A DNA stretch of 53,529 nt from Bacilli bacterium (GCA_017472015.1 JAFURC010000017.1:1-53529), one strand, 5' to 3'; shown: positions 19,675-28,639, numbered from the stretch's first letter. Program-made: numbers and translations. The notes: generated by a model not told the origin, from the letters alone.

Positions 19675-19779
19675 ATGGGTAAAACAATTTTAAAAAATAT
19701 CAAAAAAAAATAAAATTTTCAAAAAAAGTTAACTCTGCGTCAACTATGGGGGGGGTATAAACCGCCAATTTATAAATGA
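19675..19779 (+). pseudogene. AgrD-like cyclic-lactone autoinducer peptide gene, out of frame at two homopolymers
   Basis: The ATG at 19675 has AAAGTGAG 9 nt upstream and a promoter at 19612-19640. As written, it gives only MGKTILKNIKKK before a stop. One more A in the A9 run (19702-19710) continues the frame as IKFSKKVNSASTMGG; one fewer G in the G8 run (19748-19755) then gives YKPPIYK and a TGA. The restored peptide is 34 aa: a basic amphipathic leader, an NSAST-MGGY core and a Pro/Lys tail. AgrD-type peptides share this layout (leader, Ser/Cys core ending in an aromatic residue, then a K/Q-P tail) and are cyclised by AgrB, which is not in the window. Family membership is inference from pattern. 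An LRR surface gene follows. Confidence 0.55.
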
Positions 19780-19805
19780 ATTAAGAAAAATTGATAAAAT
19801 AAAAT

Positions 19806-19860
19806 ACATAGAACATGGTAAAATAATTAAAAATACCATTCTTTTATGTGTTTTTCTTTT
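19806..19860 (+). terminator. Terminator-like hairpin after the AgrD-like unit
   Basis: ATGGTA (19815-19820) pairs with TACCAT (19834-19839), extended by ACATA (19806-19810) with TATGT (19845-19849) across small internal loops. A long T-rich run follows. It would close the AgrD-like transcript before the surface-protein gene. Confidence 0.55.
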
Positions 19861-19923
19861 GATTTAAAATCCTTATAAAAGAATAAAATTGTAATAATAA
19901 TTTAATTATAATAAGGAGGCAAA

Positions 19924-21888
19924 ATGAAAAAAGAAAAAAGAAACATTTTAATAATAAGTTTATTAACAATATTAATAGTAATAATAGGGGTAGCCTATGC
20001 AGCATTTAGTTATCAAGGAATAGGACTTGAAAATAGTGAATTAGTAACCGGAGATATTTATATGTATTATAATGAAACAAGTAAAACAATAAATATTAAT
20101 AATTTAATGCCAAGCGAAGAATATCCGGAAACTGATTATTTTGAATTTCAAGTATCCGGAAAAAATACATACAATAAAAAGGATATTTATTATGAAATAG
20201 TATTATCACAAGGAGAATACGAGGGAAGTGATTTAAATAGAACTATTCCAATAGATTCTCAATTATTAAATTTTAAATTAGTGGAAGTAAATGGAGATTT
20301 AGAAACAGAAATCTTTAGTGATCGTACTTATAGTGATATAACTAATAAACGAATTTGGGTAGATACAATAAGATCAGATGATAGAGATTATTCTAAAACA
20401 TATAGGTTATATGTAAGAATTGCTGAATATTTAAATATTTGTGGAGGAGAAGTAACTGATGGATGTGATTATTACATCAATCCAAGTGAAGAATATGCAA
20501 ATTTAGATTGGAATAAATTATATGCAAGTATTAAAGTAAATGTTAAAGGAGATTTGGAAGAAAAAAGCATTGAAACAAATGCAAGTTGTTTTAAAACGGT
20601 GCTTACTGATAATAATGATAATTTGTATATTCAATCGCCTATATATGACTTAAATGATATTACAAATGATAATGAAAAGTTAAAAGTATGTACTGATTAT
20701 ATTTTATCAATAATGGGTACTACATCAGATTCTGCTGATTATGATACAATGTATTCAGAATATGAACCCTTATGTAAAGGAGAAAAAGTATATGGATTAA
20801 GTTTTAAATTTGCTTTATCATACCTTGAAGCTAATGGCCGTTCTGTGGATTATGAATATTTAAGTGAAGAGGAAATAATTAGTAATCTCCAATTAAATAA
20901 TTTTGAATATTATAATTTCAATACTGGAGAATTATTAGATATAAACACTGTTAACAAAGATGATTTAAAAAATAGCATAACTAGTTATGATTCAACTTGT
21001 GGAGTTGATGTCATAATACCTAATAAAATTAATAATATTGATGTTTACGCGTTAGGTGATCAAAGCTTTTATAATAAAGGAATTAAAAATGTAGTACTTT
21101 CGGATGGCATAACAACAATAGATGATAATGCCTTTCGCCAGAATCAATTAACAAATATTTCGATACCAAATAGTGTAACAACAATAGGAAATTATGCTTT
21201 TCTACGTAATAAATTAAAAAGTATTAAATTTGAAGAAAATTCTAATTTAGAAACAATATATTCATGGGCATTCGAGAATAATCAATTAACAAATATTAAA
21301 ATACCAAATAGTGTAATAACAATAGATAGTATGGCATTTTTTGGTAATCAATTAACAAGTGTTGAATTTGAAGAAAATTCTAAATTAGAAACAATAAGGA
21401 GTCAAGCATTTTGTAATAATCAAATAACTAGTATTGAAATACCAAATAATGTGATAACAATAGGTAGTGAAGCTTTTAGTATTAATAGTTTGACCAATCT
21501 AACATTTGAAAATAATTCTAAATTGGAATTTATTGATACTGGGGCGTTTTGGAGTAATAACTTAACAAACATAATATTACCTGATAGTGTAACAACAATA
21601 GGAAATTCTGCTTTTGCATATAATAAATTAAAAACAATAACTATTGGTAGTGGTATTAAATATATAAGTTCAGATGTTTTTTATAAAACTGATAATAGTA
21701 ATCCTAATTTAGAAACTATTATGTTCAATAATAAAACCTGTCAACAAATTAAAAATATACCCGGAAGTGAAACTAATACAAAAAAATATTATCCATGGCT
21801 TTTTTATAATTCGTTAAATGAAACTTCATATATTGTACCAGGAGTTACTATATATGGTGCTAACTCAGAAGTATGTGATGCTTTTTAA
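19924..21888 (+). CDS. Surface protein with BspA-type leucine-rich repeats
   Basis: 654 aa. An N-terminal hydrophobic segment (residues 7-28, ILIISLLTILIVIIGVAYAA) is a signal peptide or anchor. Residues about 30-360 form a large extracellular region of unknown fold. From about residue 365 there are 7-8 LRR_5 (BspA-type) repeats, with units such as IPNSVTTIGNYAF, NNQLTNIKIPNSV and LETIRSQAF. No LPxTG or sortase signal is seen at the C-terminus (TIYGANSEVCDAF). Proteins with these repeats act in adhesion in gut and oral bacteria. AAGGAGG precedes the ATG. Downstream of the AgrD-like unit, so a regulatory link is possible but untested. Confidence 0.85.
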   Translation: MKKEKRNILIISLLTILIVIIGVAYAAFSYQGIGLENSELVTGDIYMYYNETSKTININNLMPSEEYPETDYFEFQVSGKNTYNKKDIYYEIVLSQGEYEGSDLNRTIPIDSQLLNFKLVEVNGDLETEIFSDRTYSDITNKRIWVDTIRSDDRDYSKTYRLYVRIAEYLNICGGEVTDGCDYYINPSEEYANLDWNKLYASIKVNVKGDLEEKSIETNASCFKTVLTDNNDNLYIQSPIYDLNDITNDNEKLKVCTDYILSIMGTTSDSADYDTMYSEYEPLCKGEKVYGLSFKFALSYLEANGRSVDYEYLSEEEIISNLQLNNFEYYNFNTGELLDINTVNKDDLKNSITSYDSTCGVDVIIPNKINNIDVYALGDQSFYNKGIKNVVLSDGITTIDDNAFRQNQLTNISIPNSVTTIGNYAFLRNKLKSIKFEENSNLETIYSWAFENNQLTNIKIPNSVITIDSMAFFGNQLTSVEFEENSKLETIRSQAFCNNQITSIEIPNNVITIGSEAFSINSLTNLTFENNSKLEFIDTGAFWSNNLTNIILPDSVTTIGNSAFAYNKLKTITIGSGIKYISSDVFYKTDNSNPNLETIMFNNKTCQQIKNIPGSETNTKKYYPWLFYNSLNETSYIVPGVTIYGANSEVCDAF

Positions 21889-21956
21889 AAAAATAAAAAA
21901 GTTAAATTAATATCAGACAAATATATTAAAATGACTGATAATGAAGTTATTAAAAT

Positions 21957-21983
21957 AAAAAGAACCTCCTGTTGGTTCTTTTT
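21957..21983. terminator. Bidirectional terminator after the LRR gene
   Basis: AAAAAGAACC (21957-21966) and GGTTCTTTTT (21974-21983) form a perfect 10-bp stem with a 7-nt loop, A-rich before and T-rich after. It overlaps the last codons of the convergent membrane-protein gene. Confidence 0.85.
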
Positions 21984-22287
21984 AAAACTTCTTTTTTCTA
22001 ATGAATATTCTTACTATATAAAATAAGAATATAATCATTAAGATGACATAAGCCCATACTAAGATAGTATATAAATCATCTTTAGCATATTTTCCTATAA
22101 TATTCGGGATACTTTCTGGAAAATACTTAGCAATGAAAGATTTAATTTCTGGTATTGTATTATATTTCAAGAAAGTTAAAATTCTTAAGAAAATATCAAA
22201 TATAGCAATAAAGAATACTGTATTTGAAAGTCTTCTAAAAAAACAAATAACTACAACTAATAAAACTAAAAATATCAATGCATCCAA
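21982..22287 (-). CDS. Small membrane protein of unknown function
   Basis: About 101 aa. Two hydrophobic helices near the N-terminus (ALIFLVLLVVVICFF and VFFIAIFDIFLRILTFL) and one at the C-terminus (TILVWAYVILMIIFLFYIV), ending in RKKKF. I do not recognise the family. Start uncertain: TTG at 22287 has AGGA at a spacing of 9-10 nt, while the GTG at 22296 touches the AGGA; no ATG is available. The hydrophobic pattern with a basic tail supports a real inner-membrane protein. Confidence 0.65.
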   Translation of the reverse strand: MDALIFLVLLVVVICFFRRLSNTVFFIAIFDIFLRILTFLKYNTIPEIKSFIAKYFPESIPNIIGKYAKDDLYTILVWAYVILMIIFLFYIVRIFIRKKKF

Positions 22288-22360
22288 ATTTACCACTTCC
22301 TATTCTCATATTAATTTTATCATCTAAGAGCATATTTAGCAATAAAATTTTTAAAATTGC

Positions 22361-22389
22361 TTTACATAAAGAAAGGGATATTATATAAT
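22361..22389 (+). promoter_or_regulatory. Sigma-A promoter of the VUT-family gene
   Basis: TTTACA (22361-22366), 17 bp, TATAAT (22384-22389), 24 bp upstream of the start codon. Confidence 0.7.
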
Positions 22390-22412
22390 TAAATTATATT
22401 AGAAGGAGGAAT

Positions 22413-23279
22413 ATGAGTAGAGAATTTAAACAAACTTTTTTTACTAGTTTACTAGTTGTTTTATTAGTTGTTTCAAATTTAATTGGTTTAAAATTAACTA
22501 ACTTTTTGGATTTAACAATTTCTGTTGATTTCTTAACTTATCCATTTACATTTTTATGTACTTTATTAATTATAAATTTAAGTGGTAAACGATCAGCATA
22601 TCAGGCAATTTTAGTATCTGCTTTAATTCAGATATTCATAGTTATTAGTTACACACTTGCAGTTAGTCTTGGTAATCAAACCTTAATACCGGATAGTGCG
22701 ATTTATGTAAATGAATTGTTTAAAGTTCGCGAACTAAATATCTTAGCATCACTTGTTGCCTTTTTAACATCTCACTATGTATTAATCTATATCTATGATA
22801 ATTTCAAAAGATATGGGCGTGAATTATATGGTGTTGTTATTGGTTTACTTGGAGCATTATTTTTAAATTCAACAATCTATTTAGTTATTACTTTAAATAG
22901 TTATGATACTATGTTTGTTATTAATATGTTACTTAGTAATATAATTGTTTCTATTATTATGTTAGTTATAATGACAATTCTTTTCTATATTTTAAAAGAA
23001 AAAGATAGTAAACCAGTTGTAATTGACAATATGAATATTAATATTTCTAAGACATGTGATATCGATTTAGCTATTGAAGATTTAATGAATTCTGAAAATA
23101 ATCAACAAGAAACTAAAAAAGAAGTTAAAAAGAAAACTAATAAGGATTATTATAAAAATAAAAAAACTAATCCTAAAACAACTACAAATACTAAAAAAAC
23201 TAGTAGTAATAAATCAAAAACCACTAATCAAAAGAAAAAAACTAGTCAATCAAAAGTAAATAAAGCCGAGAAAAAGTAA
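22413..23279 (+). CDS. VUT/YhhQ-family (queuosine-precursor-type) transporter with Lys-rich tail
   Basis: 288 aa. Six hydrophobic helices fill residues 8-200, starting VVLLVVSNLIGLKL and with YPFTFLCTLLIINLSGKRSA, a layout matching the VUT (YhhQ) family that imports queuosine precursors. Residues about 220-288 form a Lys/Thr/Asn-rich hydrophilic tail not typical of the family, possibly cytoplasmic and nucleic-acid or membrane binding. AGAAGGAGG precedes the ATG. The family call rests on N-terminal pattern only; the substrate is inference. Confidence 0.6.
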   Translation: MSREFKQTFFTSLLVVLLVVSNLIGLKLTNFLDLTISVDFLTYPFTFLCTLLIINLSGKRSAYQAILVSALIQIFIVISYTLAVSLGNQTLIPDSAIYVNELFKVRELNILASLVAFLTSHYVLIYIYDNFKRYGRELYGVVIGLLGALFLNSTIYLVITLNSYDTMFVINMLLSNIIVSIIMLVIMTILFYILKEKDSKPVVIDNMNINISKTCDIDLAIEDLMNSENNQQETKKEVKKKTNKDYYKNKKTNPKTTTNTKKTSSNKSKTTNQKKKTSQSKVNKAEKK

Positions 23280-23384
23280 AAAATATGTTAAAATGGTTGA
23301 TCTAAAAAGGTTTTTATGATAATTTGTATATATAAGCATGATATAAGTGCTTAATAAGTATTCGCTAATTGAAGGAGGAACATA

Positions 23385-23657
23385 ATGAAAAAAGTTGAAT
23401 TAGTAGAAGCAGTTGCAACAAATGCAGGATTAACAAAAGCAGATGCTACAAGAGCAATCGATGCTACATTTGATGCAATTACAGAAGCATTAAAGAAAGG
23501 TGACAAAATTACATTAATCGGATTCGGAACTTTTAGTGTTTCAAAAAGAGATGCACGTACAGGACGTAATCCACTAACAGGTGAACCAGTTAATATCCCT
23601 GCACGTAACGCTGTAACTTTCAAAGCTGGAACTCAATTAAAAAATTCAGTTAACTAA
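23385..23657 (+). CDS. hup: HU family DNA-binding protein
   Basis: 90-aa nucleoid protein that bends DNA as a dimer. MKKVELVEAVATNAGLTKAD, the central GDKITLIGFGTF, and the DNA-binding arm RDARTGRNPLTGEPVNIPAR are all typical. GAAGGAGG precedes the ATG; single gene with its own terminator. Confidence 0.97.
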   Translation: MKKVELVEAVATNAGLTKADATRAIDATFDAITEALKKGDKITLIGFGTFSVSKRDARTGRNPLTGEPVNIPARNAVTFKAGTQLKNSVN

Positions 23658-23682
23658 AAAGTTTCATACTTTTTAGTTTTTT
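23652..23682 (+). terminator. Terminator after hup
   Basis: AACTAAAAAGT (23652-23662) pairs perfectly with ACTTTTTAGTT (23668-23678), followed by T6. Confidence 0.85.
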
Positions 23683-23702
23683 AATATAAAGAGGGTGATT
23701 TA

Positions 23703-24818
23703 ATGAAAGAAATTGCTTTAGAATTTCTGAAAATAATTACAGATAACGGTTATAAAGCTTATATAGTTGGAGGATTCGTTAGAGACTTTTTAATGAACTT
23801 AGAATCTAAAGATATCGATATTACAACCAATGCTACTCCAAAAGAGATTAAAAATATATTTAAAAAAGTTGAATTTTCAAAGCAAATTAATGATGAAGAA
23901 AGTTATGGCTCAACTCGTGTTAATTATAAAAATATTTTATTTGAAGTAACAACTTTTAGAAAAGAATTAGAATATTTTGATAATCGTCATCCATCGAGTA
24001 TTATTTATGTAGATGACTTAGAAACCGATTTAAAAAGACGAGATTTTACCATAAATGCTATTTGTATGGATAAAGAAGGAAATATAATTGATCCTTTAAA
24101 TGGAAGACGTGATTTAGAAGAAAAATTAATTAAAACAATTAATGAAAGTCAAAAAAGTTTTTCGGATGATGCTTTAAGAATATTAAGAGCTATTCGTTTT
24201 TCAACCACTTTACAATTTAAATTAGATGAAGATATAATTAAATCAATAAAAAATACTAAAGATTATTTAAAAAATATTTCTTATGAAAGAAAAAAGATTG
24301 AACTTGATAAAATATTTGCTAGTCGTAATGCCAAATATGGAATTAATTTAATTAAAGAATTAGATTTAGTTAATTCCCTTGAACTTGAAAATATCGATAG
24401 AATTAAAGATTATAGTGATTTAAATAGTATTTGGTCAATGATTAATTCTTCAGTTTATCGTTTTACTAAACCTGAAAAAGAATTAATTAAGAAAGTTAAT
24501 GTTGTATATTCTTTAGATAATTTAAATCCTTTAGTTTTATATAAATATGGTTTGTATGTTAATTTACTATCTGGTCTTAATAAAGGTATAAATAAAAAAC
24601 AAATAACCAAATGTTATAATGAACTTCCTATAAAATCTAAAAGTGATATTCAAATAGCAGCAAATGATATTTGTAAAATTTTAAAACAAAAACCAGGATC
24701 ATTTTTAAATCATATTTATAATACTTTAGAAATAGAAATATTAACTGGTAATTTAGAAAATAATTTAGATGAAATAAAAAAATATATTCAAAAAAATTTT
24801 AATAAAGTAAATATTTGA
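23703..24818 (+). CDS. cca: CCA-adding tRNA nucleotidyltransferase
   Basis: 371-aa class II nucleotidyltransferase that adds or repairs the 3' CCA of tRNAs. The catalytic GGFVRDFLMN and DIDITTNATP (two Asp) lie at residues 21-45. RRDFTINAICM and RALRAIRFS-type motif B/C sequence (RILRAIRFST) follow. AGAGGGTGATT precedes the ATG. Confidence 0.93.
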   Translation: MKEIALEFLKIITDNGYKAYIVGGFVRDFLMNLESKDIDITTNATPKEIKNIFKKVEFSKQINDEESYGSTRVNYKNILFEVTTFRKELEYFDNRHPSSIIYVDDLETDLKRRDFTINAICMDKEGNIIDPLNGRRDLEEKLIKTINESQKSFSDDALRILRAIRFSTTLQFKLDEDIIKSIKNTKDYLKNISYERKKIELDKIFASRNAKYGINLIKELDLVNSLELENIDRIKDYSDLNSIWSMINSSVYRFTKPEKELIKKVNVVYSLDNLNPLVLYKYGLYVNLLSGLNKGINKKQITKCYNELPIKSKSDIQIAANDICKILKQKPGSFLNHIYNTLEIEILTGNLENNLDEIKKYIQKNFNKVNI

Positions 24819-24843
24819 CTTTAAAAGAATACAAAAATATGAT
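24815..24843 (+). promoter_or_regulatory. Sigma-A promoter overlapping the cca stop codon
   Basis: TTGACT (24815-24820), 17 bp, TATGAT (24838-24843). AAGAATA and TATTCTT flank the -10 as an inverted repeat, a possible operator. Confidence 0.55.
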
Positions 24844-24864
24844 ATTCTTATAATAGAGGTGGCT

Positions 24865-25323
24865 ATGAAAAAATTATTGTGTTATTTAGGAATTTTAGTT
24901 TTATTTATTTTAGCATTTCTTCCTCCAGCCTTAAGGATTTTTTTACCAGACAAAGGCGAAGAAAAAAAAGACGAAGAAGTTATAGAAAGATCTGTATTAT
25001 CATGTTCAAGTGATACCTTTATAACTAATACTAGTTATGAAAATAATAAAATTCAAATGATTTTAGTTAAAAAACTAAATCAAGTAGATGAATCAGGAAA
25101 TCCAATAGAAGAAGATTTAACAAGTGCTCTTAATTTAACTTTTACAGATTTAAAAGATGAAGGAGATATTGTTTATACAGAGACTGATGATGGAGAAGTA
25201 ATTCAAATTGATTTTAGTGTTACAACACATGATTATTTAAGTATTAAAAACTTAACTAAAGGTATCCTCGACCAAAAAACCTACTATGAACAACAAGGAT
25301 TAACTTGTACTATTAGAAAATAA
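24865..25323 (+). CDS. Membrane-anchored extracellular protein of unknown function
   Basis: 152 aa. One N-terminal transmembrane segment (LLCYLGILVLFILAFLPPAL) then an acidic, soluble domain containing two Cys (SVLSCSSDTF, GLTCTIRK) that could pair outside the cell. I do not recognise the family. ATG at 24865 has AGAGG at 6 nt; the GTG at 24859 is too close. Its 3' end overlaps the convergent gerAB gene by 11 bp with no terminator between them. Confidence 0.75.
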   Translation: MKKLLCYLGILVLFILAFLPPALRIFLPDKGEEKKDEEVIERSVLSCSSDTFITNTSYENNKIQMILVKKLNQVDESGNPIEEDLTSALNLTFTDLKDEGDIVYTETDDGEVIQIDFSVTTHDYLSIKNLTKGILDQKTYYEQQGLTCTIRK

Positions 25324-26173
25324 GAATACTTGTTAAGAATACTAATAAAGTAATTAAGATAAGAGCTGTTTTTAAGTTTTTATCTTTTATAATTTTATTT
25401 TCTAAAATATTTCTTATTTGATAATAACAAAGTAATAGAAAGAAATAAAAATTAAATAAATAATTAAGAGAAAAAAGAATTTCAACTCTTTCAACAAAGT
25501 CGATTAAATTAACTTTTTTAAATATTGTTATATAAGGATACTCATATAAATTAGTTAGAGTAAATCCTAAAATACTAATTATTAAAAGATATAATAATAT
25601 TTGATAACTTGAACTTACTATTAAATCTTTAATTTTAAATTTGGTATTTGATATGGGATAAATCAAAAAGTAAGAATAAGTAATCAAAAAAGTATAATAA
25701 AATGTTTCTTTAAATAAATTATTTGTTTTTAATAAATTAAGACTTAAATTACTTAAATTTACGTAGGGAAAATTAAGTAACAATCCAAATATTGTAATAA
25801 AGAAAACAAAATAATCAGCTAGTAAAATAACTTTAATAATTGTATGATAACCTTTATTGCCTAAAATAATGATTGAAAGTAATAAAGTAATACTAATAGT
25901 TATAACTGAATATTCTCTTAACATATTATCACTTATAAAATAACTAATTTGGTTTATTGATAGTATCATCATGATAATAGATATTATTAGTAAAATAAGT
26001 TTAGTTATTTTAAATTTTCTTATGTTAAGTTTTTGAAATAATAAAATAAATAAAAGAGATAGTAAAAAACCAAATATTAAACTAAAAAAAGAAAAGTTTT
26101 TTATATTTAATAAGAATACTCCTAAAGTTATCATAAAATAAGTAATACGATTTTCAATTTTAGTTGTTTTCAT
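25313..26173 (-). CDS. gerAB: Spore germination protein, GerAB family (short)
   Basis: 286-aa membrane protein with about 8 helices, against the usual ~365 aa and 10. The region YPYITIFKKVNLIDFVERVE near residue 215 matches the YPxxxxFRxxNxxxFxERID signature of GerAB, the subunit thought to bind germinants. It is the last gene of a gerAA-gerAC-gerAB operon and overlaps gerAC by 14 bp. The loss of about 80 residues is spread over loops rather than a visible truncation. Gene letter reflects family, not receptor type. Confidence 0.8.
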   Translation of the reverse strand: MKTTKIENRITYFMITLGVFLLNIKNFSFFSLIFGFLLSLLFILLFQKLNIRKFKITKLILLIISIIMMILSINQISYFISDNMLREYSVITISITLLLSIIILGNKGYHTIIKVILLADYFVFFITIFGLLLNFPYVNLSNLSLNLLKTNNLFKETFYYTFLITYSYFLIYPISNTKFKIKDLIVSSSYQILLYLLIISILGFTLTNLYEYPYITIFKKVNLIDFVERVEILFSLNYLFNFYFFLLLCYYQIRNILENKIIKDKNLKTALILITLLVFLTSILIF

Positions 26174-27056
26174 ATATACCTCGAATAGTATTTTTTATAG
26201 TTAATTTTTTATCAGTTAATTTTTTTAAATTATCTTTTAAATAAATATCAAATGTTTTAATTATTTCATCTTTGTTTAAGTTACAGTCATTTCTAATAAT
26301 TTTTATTTCGTTTGTAATAATTAATTCTTTATTAAATTCATAGGTGTTTGATCTTAAAATATTTAAATATAAATATTGGTTATTCCTGCAATTATAACTA
26401 TATTTAAATGTATCAACTTTATTTAATAAATAATTAATAAAAATAGTTTTATCATTTTCTATTTCTTTATAAGTATTATTTTTTAAAACTTTTAAACCAT
26501 TTATTGATAGTTTTTCATCATATATTAAATTAGTTAAATAAATAGGTTTATTGTTGTAATAATTATCAATTAAATCATACATAGTTGTGTAAATGGCTTG
26601 ACTAGTTTCTTGTTGATTAATTTCAATTAAATCGTTTATTTCTTTAAATTTAGTTTCTTCAAGAGTTTTTTTTATATCTTTAGAACTTGCTACTAAGAAA
26701 TCTTCTCGGGATTCGTTGTTATTTAGAAAAAAGTTAATGATTTCTTTAAGTTCATTTGATTTAATTGAATCATTTATTAGTAATAAATCTAAGTGAGATA
26801 TATAAATTTTTTTACTTAAAGAATTACTTAAGTTATCAATTATTTCGTTTAAAGAATTACCTTCTACTTCTAAAACTTTAGTTTTTGGTTTCATAGTTTC
26901 TTCATCGACTTCCTCGACAATTGAAGTATAAAAAGTGTATTTATTATCTTTTTGTTCAATTCCGATTGAATTTATAACAACTAAGTCATTTAATTCTATA
27001 TAAGATGAACAACCAGTTAAAAGTAAAATTATAGTTAGTAAAATTAATTTTTTCAT
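26160..27056 (-). CDS. gerAC: Spore germination lipoprotein, GerAC family (short)
   Basis: 298 aa (usual ~370-400). The signal peptide ends in a lipobox, LLLTGC at residues 11-16, so Cys16 is lipidated. ELNDLVVINSIGIEQKDNKY is the family's domain 1 start. The C-terminal domain 3 is compact. Overlaps gerAA by one base. GerAC is needed for assembly of the germinant receptor in the spore inner membrane. Confidence 0.85.
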   Translation of the reverse strand: MKKLILLTIILLLTGCSSYIELNDLVVINSIGIEQKDNKYTFYTSIVEEVDEETMKPKTKVLEVEGNSLNEIIDNLSNSLSKKIYISHLDLLLINDSIKSNELKEIINFFLNNNESREDFLVASSKDIKKTLEETKFKEINDLIEINQQETSQAIYTTMYDLIDNYYNNKPIYLTNLIYDEKLSINGLKVLKNNTYKEIENDKTIFINYLLNKVDTFKYSYNCRNNQYLYLNILRSNTYEFNKELIITNEIKIIRNDCNLNKDEIIKTFDIYLKDNLKKLTDKKLTIKNTIRGIYENN

Positions 27057-28471
27057 TATTTCCCCCTTATTTTATTATTACTTAAAATGGGATTTCTAAA
27101 TTTATATTTTTTTTCATTTATTCTAATAAAACCATCTTTTTGTTCAGAAAAATTAATTGGAGCAAATGGGTATAAGTAATCTTTATCTTGACTTTTAGTG
27201 TCAGATAGGTTAGTTAAAATTAAAATAATTCCTAAAAATATTCCATAGTATCCCCAGATACTTGTTAAAATAATTAAGATAAACCGATACCATCTAATTG
27301 AGTTGATGGCTTCAATTGATTGCATTAATAAACCGCTTATGGCACTAATTGCTACAACAATTATCATAATAGGCGAGACAATTCCAGCACTAACGGCAGC
27401 ATCACCTAAAACTAAACCACCTAAAATAGAAATGGCAGTTCCCATAGATGAAGGTATCCGAATGTCACTTTCTCTTAATATTTCAAAGATAATAATCATT
27501 AAAATAGCTTCAACAAAAGCTGGAAAAGGAACAGATAATCTTTGACTTTGGAAACTTAAAAGAAGATTAATTGGCATGCTATCCGGATTATGAGTTGTAA
27601 GAGCAATATAAAAAGCTGGTAAGAAAATTGATATAATAAAGGCAATTAACCTAATAATTCTTATAAAACTAATATTTAATTGTTTTTGATAATAATCATC
27701 ACTTGTATGAAAAAAATCAATGAAGAATGTTGGTAAAATTAAAACTTCGGGACTATTGTCAACAATTAATAAAACTTTCCCCTCAAGAAGTGATAAAGAA
27801 GCAAGATCTGGTCTTTCAGTTGATTTTAAAGTGGGAAATAAACTTTTAGAGTTATTTAAATATCTTTTTAGATAATTACTATCAATTATACAATCAATAT
27901 TAATTTTTTTTAGTTTTTTATCAATAGAATTAACTAATTCATCTTTACAAATTCCATTTAAATAAATTAGTCCTACTTTAGTTTTGGTATATTTTCCAAG
28001 CGAATAAGTTTTTATATGTAAATTTTCATCTTTAATTCGTCTTCTAATTAATCCTAAATTAGTATTATAATGTTCTATAAAAGCATCTTTTGGTCCAACA
28101 ATAGTTTTTTCATAGTCGGCTTCGCTAACTCCTCTTGTTAAATCACGTCTGGTTTCAACGGCTAAAATATCTTTATCATTTATAATTAAAATGGTAAAAC
28201 CATTTAAAAGTTTATCTTTTAAAGTTTGGTAATCAATTACATAACTAATACTAGTAATTGGTAAATAATTATATAAATAATCAGTTAAGTCATTAGTATT
28301 TAATTTATCTAAAAAACTAATTCTTTTTAAAATAAAATTATTAATATCATCAGCGCTTGTGATACTTTCAATATTAATTAAATCAACTTTATTTGAGCCA
28401 ATTACGATATTTTTATAAACAAAATCATCAGCATTTTTAGTTTCGTTTTTTAATTTTTCTATATAATTCAT
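27056..28471 (-). CDS. gerAA: Spore germination receptor subunit, GerAA family
   Basis: 471-aa subunit A. N-terminal cytosolic domain (residues 1-235) with VVGPKDAF-type sequence (TIVGPKDAFIEHYNTNLGLI), then four or five membrane helices from about 250; PDSMPINLLLSFQSQRLSVP and RESDIRIPSSMGTAISILGG are strong GerA signatures. First gene of the operon. A candidate forespore SigG promoter lies 21 bp upstream. Presence of this operon implies the organism, or a recent ancestor, makes spores. Confidence 0.93.
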   Translation of the reverse strand: MNYIEKLKNETKNADDFVYKNIVIGSNKVDLINIESITSADDINNFILKRISFLDKLNTNDLTDYLYNYLPITSISYVIDYQTLKDKLLNGFTILIINDKDILAVETRRDLTRGVSEADYEKTIVGPKDAFIEHYNTNLGLIRRRIKDENLHIKTYSLGKYTKTKVGLIYLNGICKDELVNSIDKKLKKINIDCIIDSNYLKRYLNNSKSLFPTLKSTERPDLASLSLLEGKVLLIVDNSPEVLILPTFFIDFFHTSDDYYQKQLNISFIRIIRLIAFIISIFLPAFYIALTTHNPDSMPINLLLSFQSQRLSVPFPAFVEAILMIIIFEILRESDIRIPSSMGTAISILGGLVLGDAAVSAGIVSPIMIIVVAISAISGLLMQSIEAINSIRWYRFILIILTSIWGYYGIFLGIILILTNLSDTKSQDKDYLYPFAPINFSEQKDGFIRINEKKYKFRNPILSNNKIRGK

Positions 28472-28491
28472 ATAATCACCTAATCTATAAT

Positions 28492-28522
28492 TAGTATTTT
28501 CTTAAATTAAAAAAATAATACA
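28492..28522 (-). promoter_or_regulatory. Candidate forespore (SigG/SigF) promoter of the gerA operon
   Basis: On the minus strand AATACTA (28492-28498) matches the SigG -10 CATACTA at 6 of 7 positions, and TGTATT lies 18 bp upstream (28517-28522), similar to the -35 TGAATA. Assignment is by pattern and gene class only. Confidence 0.4.
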
Positions 28523-28595
28523 AAATTTAAAAAAAATTTAAAAGGGATGTTGAGAAATTAATTACTTAATTTATCAGCAAGCCTTTTTAATTTTA

Positions 28596-28624
28596 TTGAT
28601 TAAAGTGAGTAAAAATATTATAAT
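28596..28624 (+). promoter_or_regulatory. Sigma-A promoter of sortase B
   Basis: TTGATT (28596-28601), 17 bp, TATAAT (28619-28624). Upstream, 28555-28572 holds a 7-bp AT-rich hairpin within a longer weak structure between the divergent genes. Confidence 0.7.
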
Positions 28625-28639
28625 ATAATTGGAGGAAGT

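Noticed and set aside
19733..19866. 42-codon open frame through the G8 run with LCVNYGGG and on
   Set aside because: No start codon and AT-rich random composition; the AgrD-like frame explains promoter, start and tail better.
22133..22327. Plus-strand 64-aa ORF opposite the small membrane protein
   Set aside because: Basic low-complexity translation; the minus strand gives a coherent membrane topology.
27303..27545. Plus-strand ORF inside gerAA
   Set aside because: Antisense shadow of a well-recognised GerA coding region.
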